Assembly: GCA_000720375.1 (NCBI GenBank)
Contig: JOAA01000007.1
Coordinates: forward strand, 310,001 to 374,000
Source: Rhodococcus rhodnii
GTDB taxonomy: Bacteria; Actinomycetota; Actinomycetes; Mycobacteriales; Pseudonocardiaceae
Reading direction: 5' to 3'
Length of the DNA stretch: 64,000 bases
Shown here: in pieces, positions 27,417-35,267 of the stretch
How positions within the stretch are numbered: the first letter of the stretch is position 1
How the letters are laid out: each line of letters opens with the position of its first letter
Notes under the pieces: model-generated
The model's input: only the letters and a program-made list of their open reading frames with translations
What the model was told of the DNA's origin: nothing
Database searches by the model: none
Made by a program: the position numbers and the translations under genes

Positions 27417-28679
27417 TCAGCTCGTCAGTTTCTGGACGTCGCCGACGAACTGGCGCCACGCGTCCTCACCGTTCTGCTTGCCCTGCTCGACGCGTTGCAT
27501 CGCGTTGCCGATCGCGGTCTGCACGTCACCGGCCTTCGGGCCCTGGTACTGCGGCTGGAGTTTCTTGGCCGCGTCGGTGAACAGCTTGCCCACGGGAGCG
27601 TTGTTGAAGAACGGGTTCTGGTAGTTCACGATCGCCGGGTCGTCGTACAGCTTCGGGGTGGACGGAAGCAGCCCGGAGCTGGTGAACACCCTGGCCTGCT
27701 GCTCCGGGGCGGTCAGCCACGCAGCCAGCTCGACGGCCTTGTCGATGTTCTTGCCCTGCTTGGGAACCGTGAGGTACGAGCCGCCCCAGTTGCCACCGCC
27801 GCCGGGCACGGACGTGACGTCCCACTTGCCCGCGGTGTCCGGCGCCTGGTCCTTGATCTTGGCCATCTGCCAGGCCGGGCAGGTCACGGTCGCGAACTGG
27901 CCCTGTTTGAACCCGGTGTTCCAGACCGGCGTCGAGTAGAGCAGCTTGGCCGACAGGTCGGACTGCACGCCTTCGACCACGAGATCCCAGCCCTGCTTGA
28001 TCTCCTGGTTGCTGCCGACGGTGATCTTGTCGGACTTGTCGTAGTAGCCGACGGATGCCTGTCCGACGATCGCGTTGAGCACGGTCGGGCCGCCGTCGAA
28101 CCACTTCACGCCCGCGGGTGCCTTGGCCTGGAACCGCTTGCCCGCGGCCATGAAGTCCTGCCAGGTCGGCCACAGCGCGGCCACCTGGTCGCGGTCGGCG
28201 GGCAACCCGGCGCCTTCCAGCAGGTCACGGCGGTAGCAGATGGCCAGGCCGCCGACGTCGGTGCCGTAGCCGATCTGCTTGCCGTCCTTGCTGAGCGAGG
28301 CTTCCCACTTCCACGGCAGCCAGCGGTCCTTGAGCTGGTCGCCGCCCTTGGTGTTCAGGTCGACGAACTTGTCCGGAGTGGCTTTGAACTGGGCGACGTA
28401 GCCGGTGTCGACGGCCTCGATGTCCGCGGCTCCGCTGTTGGTCGCCAGGTGGGCGGCCAGGTTCTTGTGGTGGTCGGAGTAAGCGGCGGTGCGGTCCTGG
28501 ATCTCGATGTCCGGGTGCGTGCTCGCGTACTCCTTGAGCAGTTCGCTGTAGCCGAAATTGCCGAACAGGCCGATGGTCAGCTTTGTCTTGCCACCGGCCG
28601 CGGAATCGCTGCCGCAGCCGCTGAGCACCATGGCGGTCGCCAGCGCGGCACAGCCAATGGCCATTGCTTTGGGGCGCAT
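27417..28679 (-). CDS. Sugar ABC transporter substrate-binding lipoprotein
   Basis: This 420-residue lipoprotein has a signal ending in the lipobox VLSGC (MRPKAMAIGCAALATAMVLSGCGSD), followed by a family-1 solute-binding fold. The ATG at 28679 is set by a GGAGG site 7 bases upstream; the longer open frame to 28745 has no ribosome site. Aromatic residues expected in sugar binding are frequent (WLPWKWEASL, VKWFDGGP). The gene order with a GH1 enzyme suggests a beta-linked glucan oligosaccharide such as cellobiose. The actual ligand cannot be read from sequence. It is divergent from the LacI repressor gene. Confidence 0.9.
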   Translation of the reverse strand: MRPKAMAIGCAALATAMVLSGCGSDSAAGGKTKLTIGLFGNFGYSELLKEYASTHPDIEIQDRTAAYSDHHKNLAAHLATNSGAADIEAVDTGYVAQFKATPDKFVDLNTKGGDQLKDRWLPWKWEASLSKDGKQIGYGTDVGGLAICYRRDLLEGAGLPADRDQVAALWPTWQDFMAAGKRFQAKAPAGVKWFDGGPTVLNAIVGQASVGYYDKSDKITVGSNQEIKQGWDLVVEGVQSDLSAKLLYSTPVWNTGFKQGQFATVTCPAWQMAKIKDQAPDTAGKWDVTSVPGGGGNWGGSYLTVPKQGKNIDKAVELAAWLTAPEQQARVFTSSGLLPSTPKLYDDPAIVNYQNPFFNNAPVGKLFTDAAKKLQPQYQGPKAGDVQTAIGNAMQRVEQGKQNGEDAWRQFVGDVQKLTS

Positions 28680-28698
28680 CGAAGGCCTCCGTTGTTTT

Positions 28699-28712
28699 TG
28701 GGCGCGCTCGAG
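28699..28712. promoter_or_regulatory. Degenerate CebR-like box before importer operon
   Basis: TGGGCGCGCTCGAG matches 10 of 14 positions of the CebR/CelR operator TGGGAGCGCTCCCA, which occurs perfectly twice later in the window. It lies 20 bases upstream of the binding-protein start, nearly the same distance as the box before the GH9 gene at 38568. The match is imperfect, so this is a weak prediction. Confidence 0.35.
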
Positions 28713-28847
28713 CAGAAATGCGGTCTCAAGCGGGCGAACCGGCACTCTCCTGCAAACCGGTCCGAGATGTGTGGCGTCTATGACAGCGGGGTAAACCGAG
28801 ATCCGTCAAGTAACAAAACGATAACCGTCCACAGTGCGGTGTTGGGT

Positions 28848-28877
28848 TTGACTAGGGAACCTGCGACTGCGTAAGTT
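28848..28877 (+). promoter_or_regulatory. Promoter of the LacI repressor gene
   Basis: TTGACT (28848-28853) and TAAGTT (28872-28877) are separated by 18 bases. The predicted start of transcription falls inside the palindromic operator immediately downstream. Confidence 0.5.
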
Positions 28878-28880
28878 GCT

Positions 28881-28892
28881 GTAACCGCTTAC
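28881..28892. promoter_or_regulatory. LacI-type operator, likely autoregulatory
   Basis: GTAACCGCTTAC is a near-perfect palindrome with the central CG typical of LacI-family operators (half sites GTAACC and GTAAGC). It overlaps the expected transcription start of the repressor gene and lies 18 bases before its start codon. It differs from the CebR box, which argues that this repressor is not CebR itself. Confidence 0.6.
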
Positions 28893-28909
28893 GGTGAGAC
28901 GGAGGTCCG

Positions 28910-29941
28910 ATGGCGACCGGGCGAGAGATCGCCGAGCTGTGCGGCGTGTCCGTGGCGACGGTGTCGCGTGTCTTCAATCAGCCGGAAACGGTCAACGACG
29001 AGACCAGGGAACGTGTTCTGCGGGTCGCGAAGGAACTGGACTACCGGCCGAACGAATCCGCGCGGGCATTGTCGATGAAACAGTCGACGATGATCGGTCT
29101 GGTCTGGGACACCGATCACCGCAGGCCCGGCTGGCGGCACCCGTATCTGCAGGATTTGCTGATCGGGTTGAAATCCGCGCTCAGCGCACACGGATACCAC
29201 CTGCTGATGCTGGCGACCAGCGGTGATTCCCGTGAGGTCGGCGCGTCGCTGGCGGATCCGGTCGGCTACGTGAACATGACCCGGCGCCACCACCTAGGCG
29301 GGCTGGTCCTGATCGACAGCGGGTCCGACGCGGAAGCCTTCGAAACCTTCGCGCAGTCGGGTGTCCCGTGCGTGGCGGTGGACGTCGCGATCGAAGGCCC
29401 GAAGGCCACCTACGTCACTTCGGACAACGCCGCCGGCGCGGCGTCGGCCGTACGCCATCTCACCCGACTCGGCCACTCGCGAATCGCCACGATCACCGGC
29501 CCACCAGGAAACCAGCCCGCCGAAGCACGAATCTCGGGCTATCGCACGGTAATGCGCGAGTCCGGGCTGCGGCTGCGCGACGAGTACGTTGTGGCCGGAG
29601 ACTTCTACCGGGCAAGCGGAACTGCCGCGATGCAACGACTCCTCGCATTGGACGAGCCACCCACAGCCGTGTTCGCGGCCAGCGACGAGATGGCCGTCGG
29701 CGCGTTGCTCGGCGCCCGCGCCGCAGGGTTACGCGTCCCGGACGATCTGGCACTCGTCGGTTTCGACGACATCGAGATCGCATCCGTGGTCGATCCGGCA
29801 CTGACCACGGTGGCCCAGGACAAGCCCGGGTTCGGTGTGGCCGCGGCCAAGGCCATCATGGCCATGATCACCGGCGCCGGGCGCGAGGACCCCGTGATCC
29901 TGCCGACCCAATTGGTCATCAGGGATTCCTGCGGATCTTAA
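28910..29941 (+). CDS. LacI-family repressor of the sugar importer operon
   Basis: This 343-residue protein has an N-terminal LacI HTH (REIAELCGVSVATVSRVFNQ), the hinge helix (NESARALSMKQS), and a periplasmic-binding-protein-like ligand domain ending in the typical GFDDIEIASVVDPALTTVAQ and DPVILPTQLVIRDSC. The ATG has a GGAGG site. Its divergent position makes it the probable repressor of the ABC-GH1 operon, relieved by the imported sugar or its product. Autoregulation is likely from the palindrome at 28881. Confidence 0.92.
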   Translation: MATGREIAELCGVSVATVSRVFNQPETVNDETRERVLRVAKELDYRPNESARALSMKQSTMIGLVWDTDHRRPGWRHPYLQDLLIGLKSALSAHGYHLLMLATSGDSREVGASLADPVGYVNMTRRHHLGGLVLIDSGSDAEAFETFAQSGVPCVAVDVAIEGPKATYVTSDNAAGAASAVRHLTRLGHSRIATITGPPGNQPAEARISGYRTVMRESGLRLRDEYVVAGDFYRASGTAAMQRLLALDEPPTAVFAASDEMAVGALLGARAAGLRVPDDLALVGFDDIEIASVVDPALTTVAQDKPGFGVAAAKAIMAMITGAGREDPVILPTQLVIRDSCGS

Positions 29942-30004
29942 GCCAGGCGAACGGCTCCTCTGGTGCGCTGTCAGTCCAGCTGACACTTGAGCATTGTCGT
30001 GCTG

Positions 30005-30028
30005 GGCCAGGCCACCGCAGGCCTGGCC
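30005..30028. terminator. Bidirectional hairpin between convergent genes
   Basis: GGCCAGGCC (30005-30013) and GGCCTGGCC (30020-30028) form a perfect 9-bp GC-rich stem with a 6-base loop. It lies between the ends of the LacI gene and the convergent DUF4142 gene and can serve both. Confidence 0.6.
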
Positions 30029-30047
30029 GCCACCCAGTCTGTGTCAG

Positions 30048-30824
30048 TTACCTGTCCGCGAACAAGCGGCTCCGCCTGCCATCATCGCGACGGTGCCCCC
30101 TGCGATCCTCGCCGTAGTCGTCGTCCTCATCGTCCACTCGGGACACCGGCGGGTACGCGCGCCGGTTCTTCCCGCGAGTGGCAAGCCATAGCAGGAACAC
30201 CGCCAACGCGACCAGCAACGGCAGCAACGCGACCACCATGACCATCATGGTGCCGTCTGAGTCCGAGTTCAGCGTCAGCGGTGTCGGGTCGGCCAGGGTG
30301 GCGTAGTCGACGTTGTTGGTGCTCTCGAGGATCGTCATGTGCTTCATCACGATCGTGTTGGCCGTCGTGGCGAACTTGCGGATCTCCGGATCCGTGGTCT
30401 CCGCGCGGACCTGCGCGATCAGCGGAAAGATCATCCCGTGCGCGGAGCGCAACCGCATCGCCCAGACGGAATCGAACCGCGCACCCGTCGATGACGCCAT
30501 CTCCGTGAGCCAGCTCTTCTGCGAGTCATTCGGCTCTTGCGGCAACGGGTGCCCATACTGCGCGGCGAGCTGGTTTGTCGCGTCGTCCAGCATCGTGTGA
30601 TCACTCACCAGAGTGCGGCCGACCTCTTGCACCTTGGGGTCAGACGACCGCTCCTGCGCCATCTGGCCGGAGGGTATCTCCCAGAGCCCGGCCAGCTTGA
30701 CCTTGGTGAGCAGCTCTCCGTCGAGATAGCTCAACGGCTGGCTTCCAGGTTGCGCGGACGCGACGGCCTGACCGGCTGTGAACAGCGTGACCAGCAGCAA
30801 CAACAACGCTAGCGATCGCCTCAT
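30048..30824 (-). CDS. Exported DUF4142 protein with C-terminal anchor
   Basis: This 258-residue protein has a signal peptide (MRRSLALLLLLVTLFTAGQAVASA). A helical DUF4142/ferritin-like domain follows (VKLAGLWEIPSGQMAQERSS; LVSDHTMLDDATNQLAAQYG; KHMTILESTN). A C-terminal membrane segment (MVMVVALLPLLVALAVFLLW) and a short charged tail (RVDDEDDDYGEDRRGH) complete it. The topology suggests an outward-facing domain anchored at its C-terminus. The function of the family is not established. The ATG at 30824 has an AAAGGA element upstream; an open frame reaching 30917 has no ribosome site and no signal peptide at its start. Confidence 0.8.
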   Translation of the reverse strand: MRRSLALLLLLVTLFTAGQAVASAQPGSQPLSYLDGELLTKVKLAGLWEIPSGQMAQERSSDPKVQEVGRTLVSDHTMLDDATNQLAAQYGHPLPQEPNDSQKSWLTEMASSTGARFDSVWAMRLRSAHGMIFPLIAQVRAETTDPEIRKFATTANTIVMKHMTILESTNNVDYATLADPTPLTLNSDSDGTMMVMVVALLPLLVALAVFLLWLATRGKNRRAYPPVSRVDDEDDDYGEDRRGHRRDDGRRSRLFADR

Positions 30825-31059
30825 GGCGTCCTTTCCTGCCTCTCCAGGCCCCACCAGATCCAAACGCTGGCTTGTGCCTTCACCGTCGGATACGAGCTGA
30901 TCCACTGAGGGGTTCAACCCTCGTCAGTCATGCATGAGGTGCCGCCCCGGGCCACACTCTGCAACTCGTTCTCGGCGCAAGCATGATCTTGGTCGTCCAC
31001 CGCCGTGCCCCTCTGCAACATTGCGGAACCGAGCGGGAACGCATACCGTTGGCCGGAAG

Positions 31060-31073
31060 TAGAACAGGTTACA
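31060..31073. promoter_or_regulatory. KstR-like palindrome before GMC operon
   Basis: TAGAACAGGTTACA fits the TNNAACNNGTTNNA consensus of the TetR-family regulator KstR of sterol catabolism. It lies 32 bases upstream of the GMC oxidoreductase start, a position suited to repression. The match is by eye, no kstR gene is in the window, and other TetR regulators bind related palindromes. Confidence 0.4.
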
Positions 31074-31105
31074 GTTTTCCCGGTGGGTCGGACCGAGGAG
31101 CGGAC

Positions 31106-32734
31106 ATGGCGAAAAGGGCGCCGCGCGGCAACGAAGCCGATTACGTGGTCGTCGGGTCGGGCAGCTCGGGGGCCGCGATCGCGGGTCGGCTGGCCCAGTC
31201 GGGCGCGAGCGTGATCGTGCTCGAGGCAGGCAAGACCGACGAGAAGATGCTGGTCCGCAAGCCCGGTCTGGTCGGCCCGATGCACGCGGTGCCCCAGCTC
31301 AAGAAGGCCTTCGACTGGGGTTACTACTCCGTGCCACAGAAACACCTGCTCGACCGCAGGATGCCGGTGCCGCGCGGCAAGGTGGTCGGTGGTTCGAGCT
31401 CCATCAACGGCATGGTCTACGTGCGCGGCAACCGCGCCAATTTCGACTCATGGGCCGCCGAGGGCAACGTGGGCTGGGACGCGGACAGCGTGAACGCCGC
31501 GTACAAGCGGATGGAGGACTTCGAGGACGGCGAGAACGCGTTCCGGGGCGCGGGCGGACCGATCCGGGTCACCCGCAACAAAACCCCGGAAGAAGGGTCG
31601 CTGCACTTCCTCCAGGCCACCGCCGACACGATCGGCTGCAAGATCATCGACGACTACAACGCCGAGTCGCAAGAGGGCGTCAGCCGGATGCAGCAGAACG
31701 CCGCTGGCGGCCTGCGCTACAGCGCCTCACGCGGCTACATCCACCTCCTCGCGTCCCCGACGCTGCAGCTGCAGTCCGGGGTGCTGGTGAGGAAAGTGAT
31801 CATCGAGAACGGACGTGCGACCGGCGTCGAAGTCACCGACGCCGACGGCACCCAGCGCACTGTCCGGGCCGGCAAAGAGGTGATCCTCTCGGCCGGGTTC
31901 GTCGGCTCCGCGCAGCTGCTCATGCTTTCCGGCATCGGCCACGCCGAGCACCTCAAGGAGCACGGCATCGACGTGGTCGCGGACCTGCCGGTCGGCGACA
32001 ACCTGCACGACCACATGTTCCACGCCCTGACCTTCCACGTGTCGTCCAGCAGGAACAGGGGAACGGCGCCGTACTACGCGCGCGGCCTGGTCAGGGAGCT
32101 GCTCCGGCCAGGCACCACCTTCCTGGCCCATTCCGTGTTCGAGGCAGTCGCCTTTCTCCGGACGTCCCAAGCCGATTCGATCCCCGACCTGCAGTTGCAC
32201 GTCCTGCCGTGGGCGTACGTGTCGCCCAACCAGGACGAACCGATCCGGCACGACGTCGACAAACGCACCGCGCTCACCGTGTTGACGACACTGATCTATC
32301 CGAAGAGCCGTGGCACGTTGCGGCTCGCGTCGGCGGATCCCACGGCGGCACCGCTCATCGACTTCCAGTACCTGGCCGACCCGGCTGACCTCGAGGTGCT
32401 CGGTGAGGGCTCGGAGATGGTCCGCGAGATCTTCGCCGCGAAAGCGTTCCAGGGCACCGTGAAGGAAGAGATCCACCCGGGCAGGCAGTTGCGGGGCCAG
32501 GAGTTGCGGGACGCGATCCTCAATCGCGCGACTTCGGTCTATCACGGCGTCGGCACGTGCCGGATGGGTGTCGACGAGCTCGCCGTCGTCAGCCCCGACC
32601 TCAAGGTCCGCGGCATCGACGGGCTGCGGGTCTGCGATGCCTCGATCATGCCGTCGATCACCGGCGGCAACACCAACGCGCCGAGCATCATGATCGGCGA
32701 GATGGGCGCGCAACTCATCCTCTCGGACAAGTGA
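31106..32734 (+). CDS. GMC-family FAD alcohol oxidoreductase
   Basis: This 542-residue flavoprotein has an N-terminal FAD-binding motif (VVVGSGSSGAAIAGRLAQSG, then VIVLEAG). The second GMC signature region is VILSAGFVGSAQLLMLSGIG. The C-terminal active-site segment has the catalytic His in YHGVGTCRMG and the conserved Asn in GGNTNAPSIMIGE. It resembles choline dehydrogenase-like enzymes and should oxidise an alcohol to an aldehyde; the substrate is not evident. The ATG at 31106 has GAGGAG at 5 bases. The aldehyde dehydrogenase begins 13 bases after its stop, implying a two-step alcohol to acid conversion. Confidence 0.88.
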   Translation: MAKRAPRGNEADYVVVGSGSSGAAIAGRLAQSGASVIVLEAGKTDEKMLVRKPGLVGPMHAVPQLKKAFDWGYYSVPQKHLLDRRMPVPRGKVVGGSSSINGMVYVRGNRANFDSWAAEGNVGWDADSVNAAYKRMEDFEDGENAFRGAGGPIRVTRNKTPEEGSLHFLQATADTIGCKIIDDYNAESQEGVSRMQQNAAGGLRYSASRGYIHLLASPTLQLQSGVLVRKVIIENGRATGVEVTDADGTQRTVRAGKEVILSAGFVGSAQLLMLSGIGHAEHLKEHGIDVVADLPVGDNLHDHMFHALTFHVSSSRNRGTAPYYARGLVRELLRPGTTFLAHSVFEAVAFLRTSQADSIPDLQLHVLPWAYVSPNQDEPIRHDVDKRTALTVLTTLIYPKSRGTLRLASADPTAAPLIDFQYLADPADLEVLGEGSEMVREIFAAKAFQGTVKEEIHPGRQLRGQELRDAILNRATSVYHGVGTCRMGVDELAVVSPDLKVRGIDGLRVCDASIMPSITGGNTNAPSIMIGEMGAQLILSDK

Positions 32735-32747
32735 CGGGAAGAGGACC

Positions 32748-34322
32748 ATGACCCTCACCCCGCTTGAGCTCACCCGCCCCGCGTCGACGACCGACGCGCT
32801 ACTGCAGCGTCTCGTGGCCAGGGTGCCGGGCTCGACCGGCGCAACATGGAAACTCACCGAGGTCTACACCGGCGACACGGTTGTCGAACTGCCACAGTCG
32901 ACGCCTTCGGACATCGAGCAGGCGTTCACCGTCGCACGCGCCGCGCAACGGAAGTGGGCCGCCACACCGCTCACGGACCGGCTGGCGGTGTTCAGGCGGG
33001 CGCACGCGATCTTCGTCGACAACGCGCGGACCATCGCCGACCTCATCCAAGTCGAAAGTGGCAAGAACCGGCGGATGGCGATCGAGGAGACCTGCGACCC
33101 GCCCATGGTGATGAGCCACTACCTCAAACGGGCCGCCAAGTTGCTGGCGCCGACGAGGCGCGGCGGACCGGTTCCGTTCTTGACGACCTCCACCGAGATC
33201 CGGCGGCCCAAGGGCGTTGTCGGCATCATCGCTCCGTGGAACTTCCCGTTCGCCACCGGCATTTCCGATGCGATGCCGGCACTGATGGCCGGCAACGCGG
33301 TCGTGTTGAAGCCGGACAACAAGACGGCGCTCTCGCCGCTGTACGGCGTCCAGTTGCTGGAAGAGGCCGGCCTGCCGAAGGGCCTGTTCCAGGTCGTGTG
33401 CGGCGAAGGCCCGGACGTCGGGCCGACACTGATCGACCACGCCGACTACGTGATGTTCACCGGCTCCACGGCGACCGGCAGGGTGATCGGCGAGCGGGCC
33501 GGCCGTAACCTCATCGGCTGCTGCCTTGAGCTCGGCGGCAAGAACCCGATGATCGTGCTCGAGGACGCCGACATGGCGGAAGCCGTGCGGGGCGCGGTGT
33601 TCGGCGCGTTCGGCAACACCGGTCAGATCTGCATGCACATCGAACGGATCTACCTGCCGGAGTCCCGTTACGACGAGTTCAAGAACGCGTTCGTGGCCAA
33701 GGCGGAAGCGCTCGATGTCCGTGCTTCCTACGACTTCGGGCCCGACATGGGCTCGCTCGTCTCCGTCGACCACATGCGCCGCGTCAAGTCACACGTCGAC
33801 GACGCCGTCGCCAAGGGCGCCACAGTACTTTGTGGAGGCAAACCGCGGCCCGACCTCGGCCCGGCGTTCTTCGAGCCGACCATTCTCGAGGGCGTCACGA
33901 AGGACATGCACTGCGGCGTCACCGAAACCTTCGGGCCGGTTGTCGCACTGCACAAGTACGGCACCGTTGACGAGGCTGTGGCGCTCGCCAACGACACCGA
34001 CTACGGCCTCAACGCCTCGGTCTGGGGTGGCGATGTTGCCGCCGCCCGCGCCGTGGCGTCGCGTATCGAGTCCGGCAACCTGAACATCAACGACATCCTG
34101 GCCACCGCGTACGCGTCCAAGGGCACGCCGTCGGGTGGTCTGAAGAGCTCGGGCGTCGGCGCCCGCCACGGCGACCAGGGCCTGCTCAAGTACACCGACG
34201 CGATAAATATGGCTGTACTCAAGAAGCAGGTCATGGGCCCGCGGCGCGGCCAGACGTACGACAAGTACGTCGAGGGAATGCTTTCCGCGCTGAAGATGAT
34301 GCGGAAACTGCGTATCCGGTAG
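32748..34322 (+). CDS. Aldehyde dehydrogenase, GabD2-like
   Basis: This 524-residue NAD(P)-dependent dehydrogenase shows the usual elements: VVGIIAPWNFPFATGI, the nucleotide-binding FTGSTATGRVIGERAG, the catalytic Glu in LELGGKNP, and the nucleophilic Cys in GNTGQICMHIERI. The sequence around the Cys resembles succinate-semialdehyde dehydrogenases of the mycobacterial GabD2 kind, but substrate identity is open. It probably takes the aldehyde made by the GMC enzyme. An AAGAGG site precedes the ATG. Its stop is adjacent to the convergent kinase-like gene. Confidence 0.9.
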   Translation: MTLTPLELTRPASTTDALLQRLVARVPGSTGATWKLTEVYTGDTVVELPQSTPSDIEQAFTVARAAQRKWAATPLTDRLAVFRRAHAIFVDNARTIADLIQVESGKNRRMAIEETCDPPMVMSHYLKRAAKLLAPTRRGGPVPFLTTSTEIRRPKGVVGIIAPWNFPFATGISDAMPALMAGNAVVLKPDNKTALSPLYGVQLLEEAGLPKGLFQVVCGEGPDVGPTLIDHADYVMFTGSTATGRVIGERAGRNLIGCCLELGGKNPMIVLEDADMAEAVRGAVFGAFGNTGQICMHIERIYLPESRYDEFKNAFVAKAEALDVRASYDFGPDMGSLVSVDHMRRVKSHVDDAVAKGATVLCGGKPRPDLGPAFFEPTILEGVTKDMHCGVTETFGPVVALHKYGTVDEAVALANDTDYGLNASVWGGDVAAARAVASRIESGNLNINDILATAYASKGTPSGGLKSSGVGARHGDQGLLKYTDAINMAVLKKQVMGPRRGQTYDKYVEGMLSALKMMRKLRIR

Positions 34323-34323
34323 T

Positions 34324-35193
34324 TCAGTTCACGGCACGTTCGAGCGCGGCCCAGCCTGCCGGCTCCCACGTCGGCTTGCCCCCAGGGAGCCCGAGCCTGC
34401 CGTTGCGCCCGATGCTGATCAGGTGCAGGGCACGCAGGACAGCCCAGCCACGAGCCCGCGCAATGGTGGCCTCGTCGGCGTTTGCGTAGGCGTCGAAGAA
34501 CCGGCTGGTTGCGGGCAGCAGAATCCAGGCGGCTGACAAGTCGGTCGCGGGATCGCCCGCGCACATCTCGCCGAAGTCGATCACCCCGGCGAGCGTCCCG
34601 TCCTGCACGACCACGTTCGCCGGATGCAGATCACCGTGCAGCCAAGTCGGCGGCCCCTGCCACGCGGGCGCCGCAACGGCCTTCTCCCAGATCTCCCTCG
34701 CAGCATGAGCGTTCGGGTCGCCGGCTATGACCTGCAATGCGCTCGTGAACCCGTCCTGTATCCCGGCCAACGGAATGCCGCGCGTCGGGTTGGCCGGGGC
34801 TTCCGCAGGCGCCTGCTGATGCAGGGCCTTCAGAAAACCCGCGAGATTCTCAGCCGCGTCAACACGAGTGATCGGCGCGTAGTCCGCCGGCTCACCCTCA
34901 ACCCAGCGGGTGATCGTCCAGGTGTGCTCGAACAGAGCCGACGGTTCACCGATGCGCACCGGGACGGGCGTCGGCAACGGCAGCCGCTCAGCCAGAACGG
35001 GCAACCACTTCTGCTCGATGCGCAGCAGAGCCGGGGCGCGCTCGGTCCGCGGCATGCGCACGGCCAAGTCCGCCCCGAGTCGCCATTGCTGGTTGTCCCA
35101 GCCACCGGCGACATCTCGCAGCTCGAGGTCTGCGAGATCCGGATGTTGTTCGCGTAGGAGTGCCCGTACCAGATCCTGCTCGAACTCGGCCAA
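34324..35193 (-). CDS. APH/choline kinase-like phosphotransferase
   Basis: This 289-residue protein of the aminoglycoside phosphotransferase fold has the catalytic loop WLHGDLHPANVVV and the metal-binding VIDFGEMCAGDPATDL. The N-terminal lobe begins with GGWDNQQWRLG and a nucleotide-binding Arg in LAVRMPRTE. The TTG at 35193 is chosen because the longer frame to 35241 would begin inside the terminator hairpin at 35215-35255, and AGAGG lies about 7 bases before the TTG. The substrate is unknown; many such proteins phosphorylate small alcohols or antibiotics, and a resistance role should not be assumed. Confidence 0.82.
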   Translation of the reverse strand: MAEFEQDLVRALLREQHPDLADLELRDVAGGWDNQQWRLGADLAVRMPRTERAPALLRIEQKWLPVLAERLPLPTPVPVRIGEPSALFEHTWTITRWVEGEPADYAPITRVDAAENLAGFLKALHQQAPAEAPANPTRGIPLAGIQDGFTSALQVIAGDPNAHAAREIWEKAVAAPAWQGPPTWLHGDLHPANVVVQDGTLAGVIDFGEMCAGDPATDLSAAWILLPATSRFFDAYANADEATIARARGWAVLRALHLISIGRNGRLGLPGGKPTWEPAGWAALERAVN

Positions 35194-35214
35194 GGATGAG
35201 CCTCTGTTTTTGGG

Positions 35215-35255
35215 GGACTCGGTCTTGGGTGCGCCTCCCACCCAAGACCGAGTCC
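35215..35255. terminator. Strong hairpin terminator
   Basis: A perfect inverted repeat has 17-bp arms (35215-35231 and 35239-35255, beginning GGACTCGGTC) and a 7-base loop. It directly follows the acidic Asp23-family gene on the minus strand and precedes the kinase-like gene, so it most likely ends the former's transcript. No T-tract is present. Confidence 0.75.
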
Positions 35256-35267
35256 ACTGTGGTTCAG

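Noticed and set aside
28680..29941. Naming the divergent LacI gene cebR
   Set aside because: Its adjacent operator is GTAACCGCTTAC, not the CebR box, so the name is not supported.
34324..35193. Calling the kinase-like gene an aminoglycoside resistance gene
   Set aside because: Only generic phosphotransferase-fold motifs are visible; many homologues act on other small molecules.
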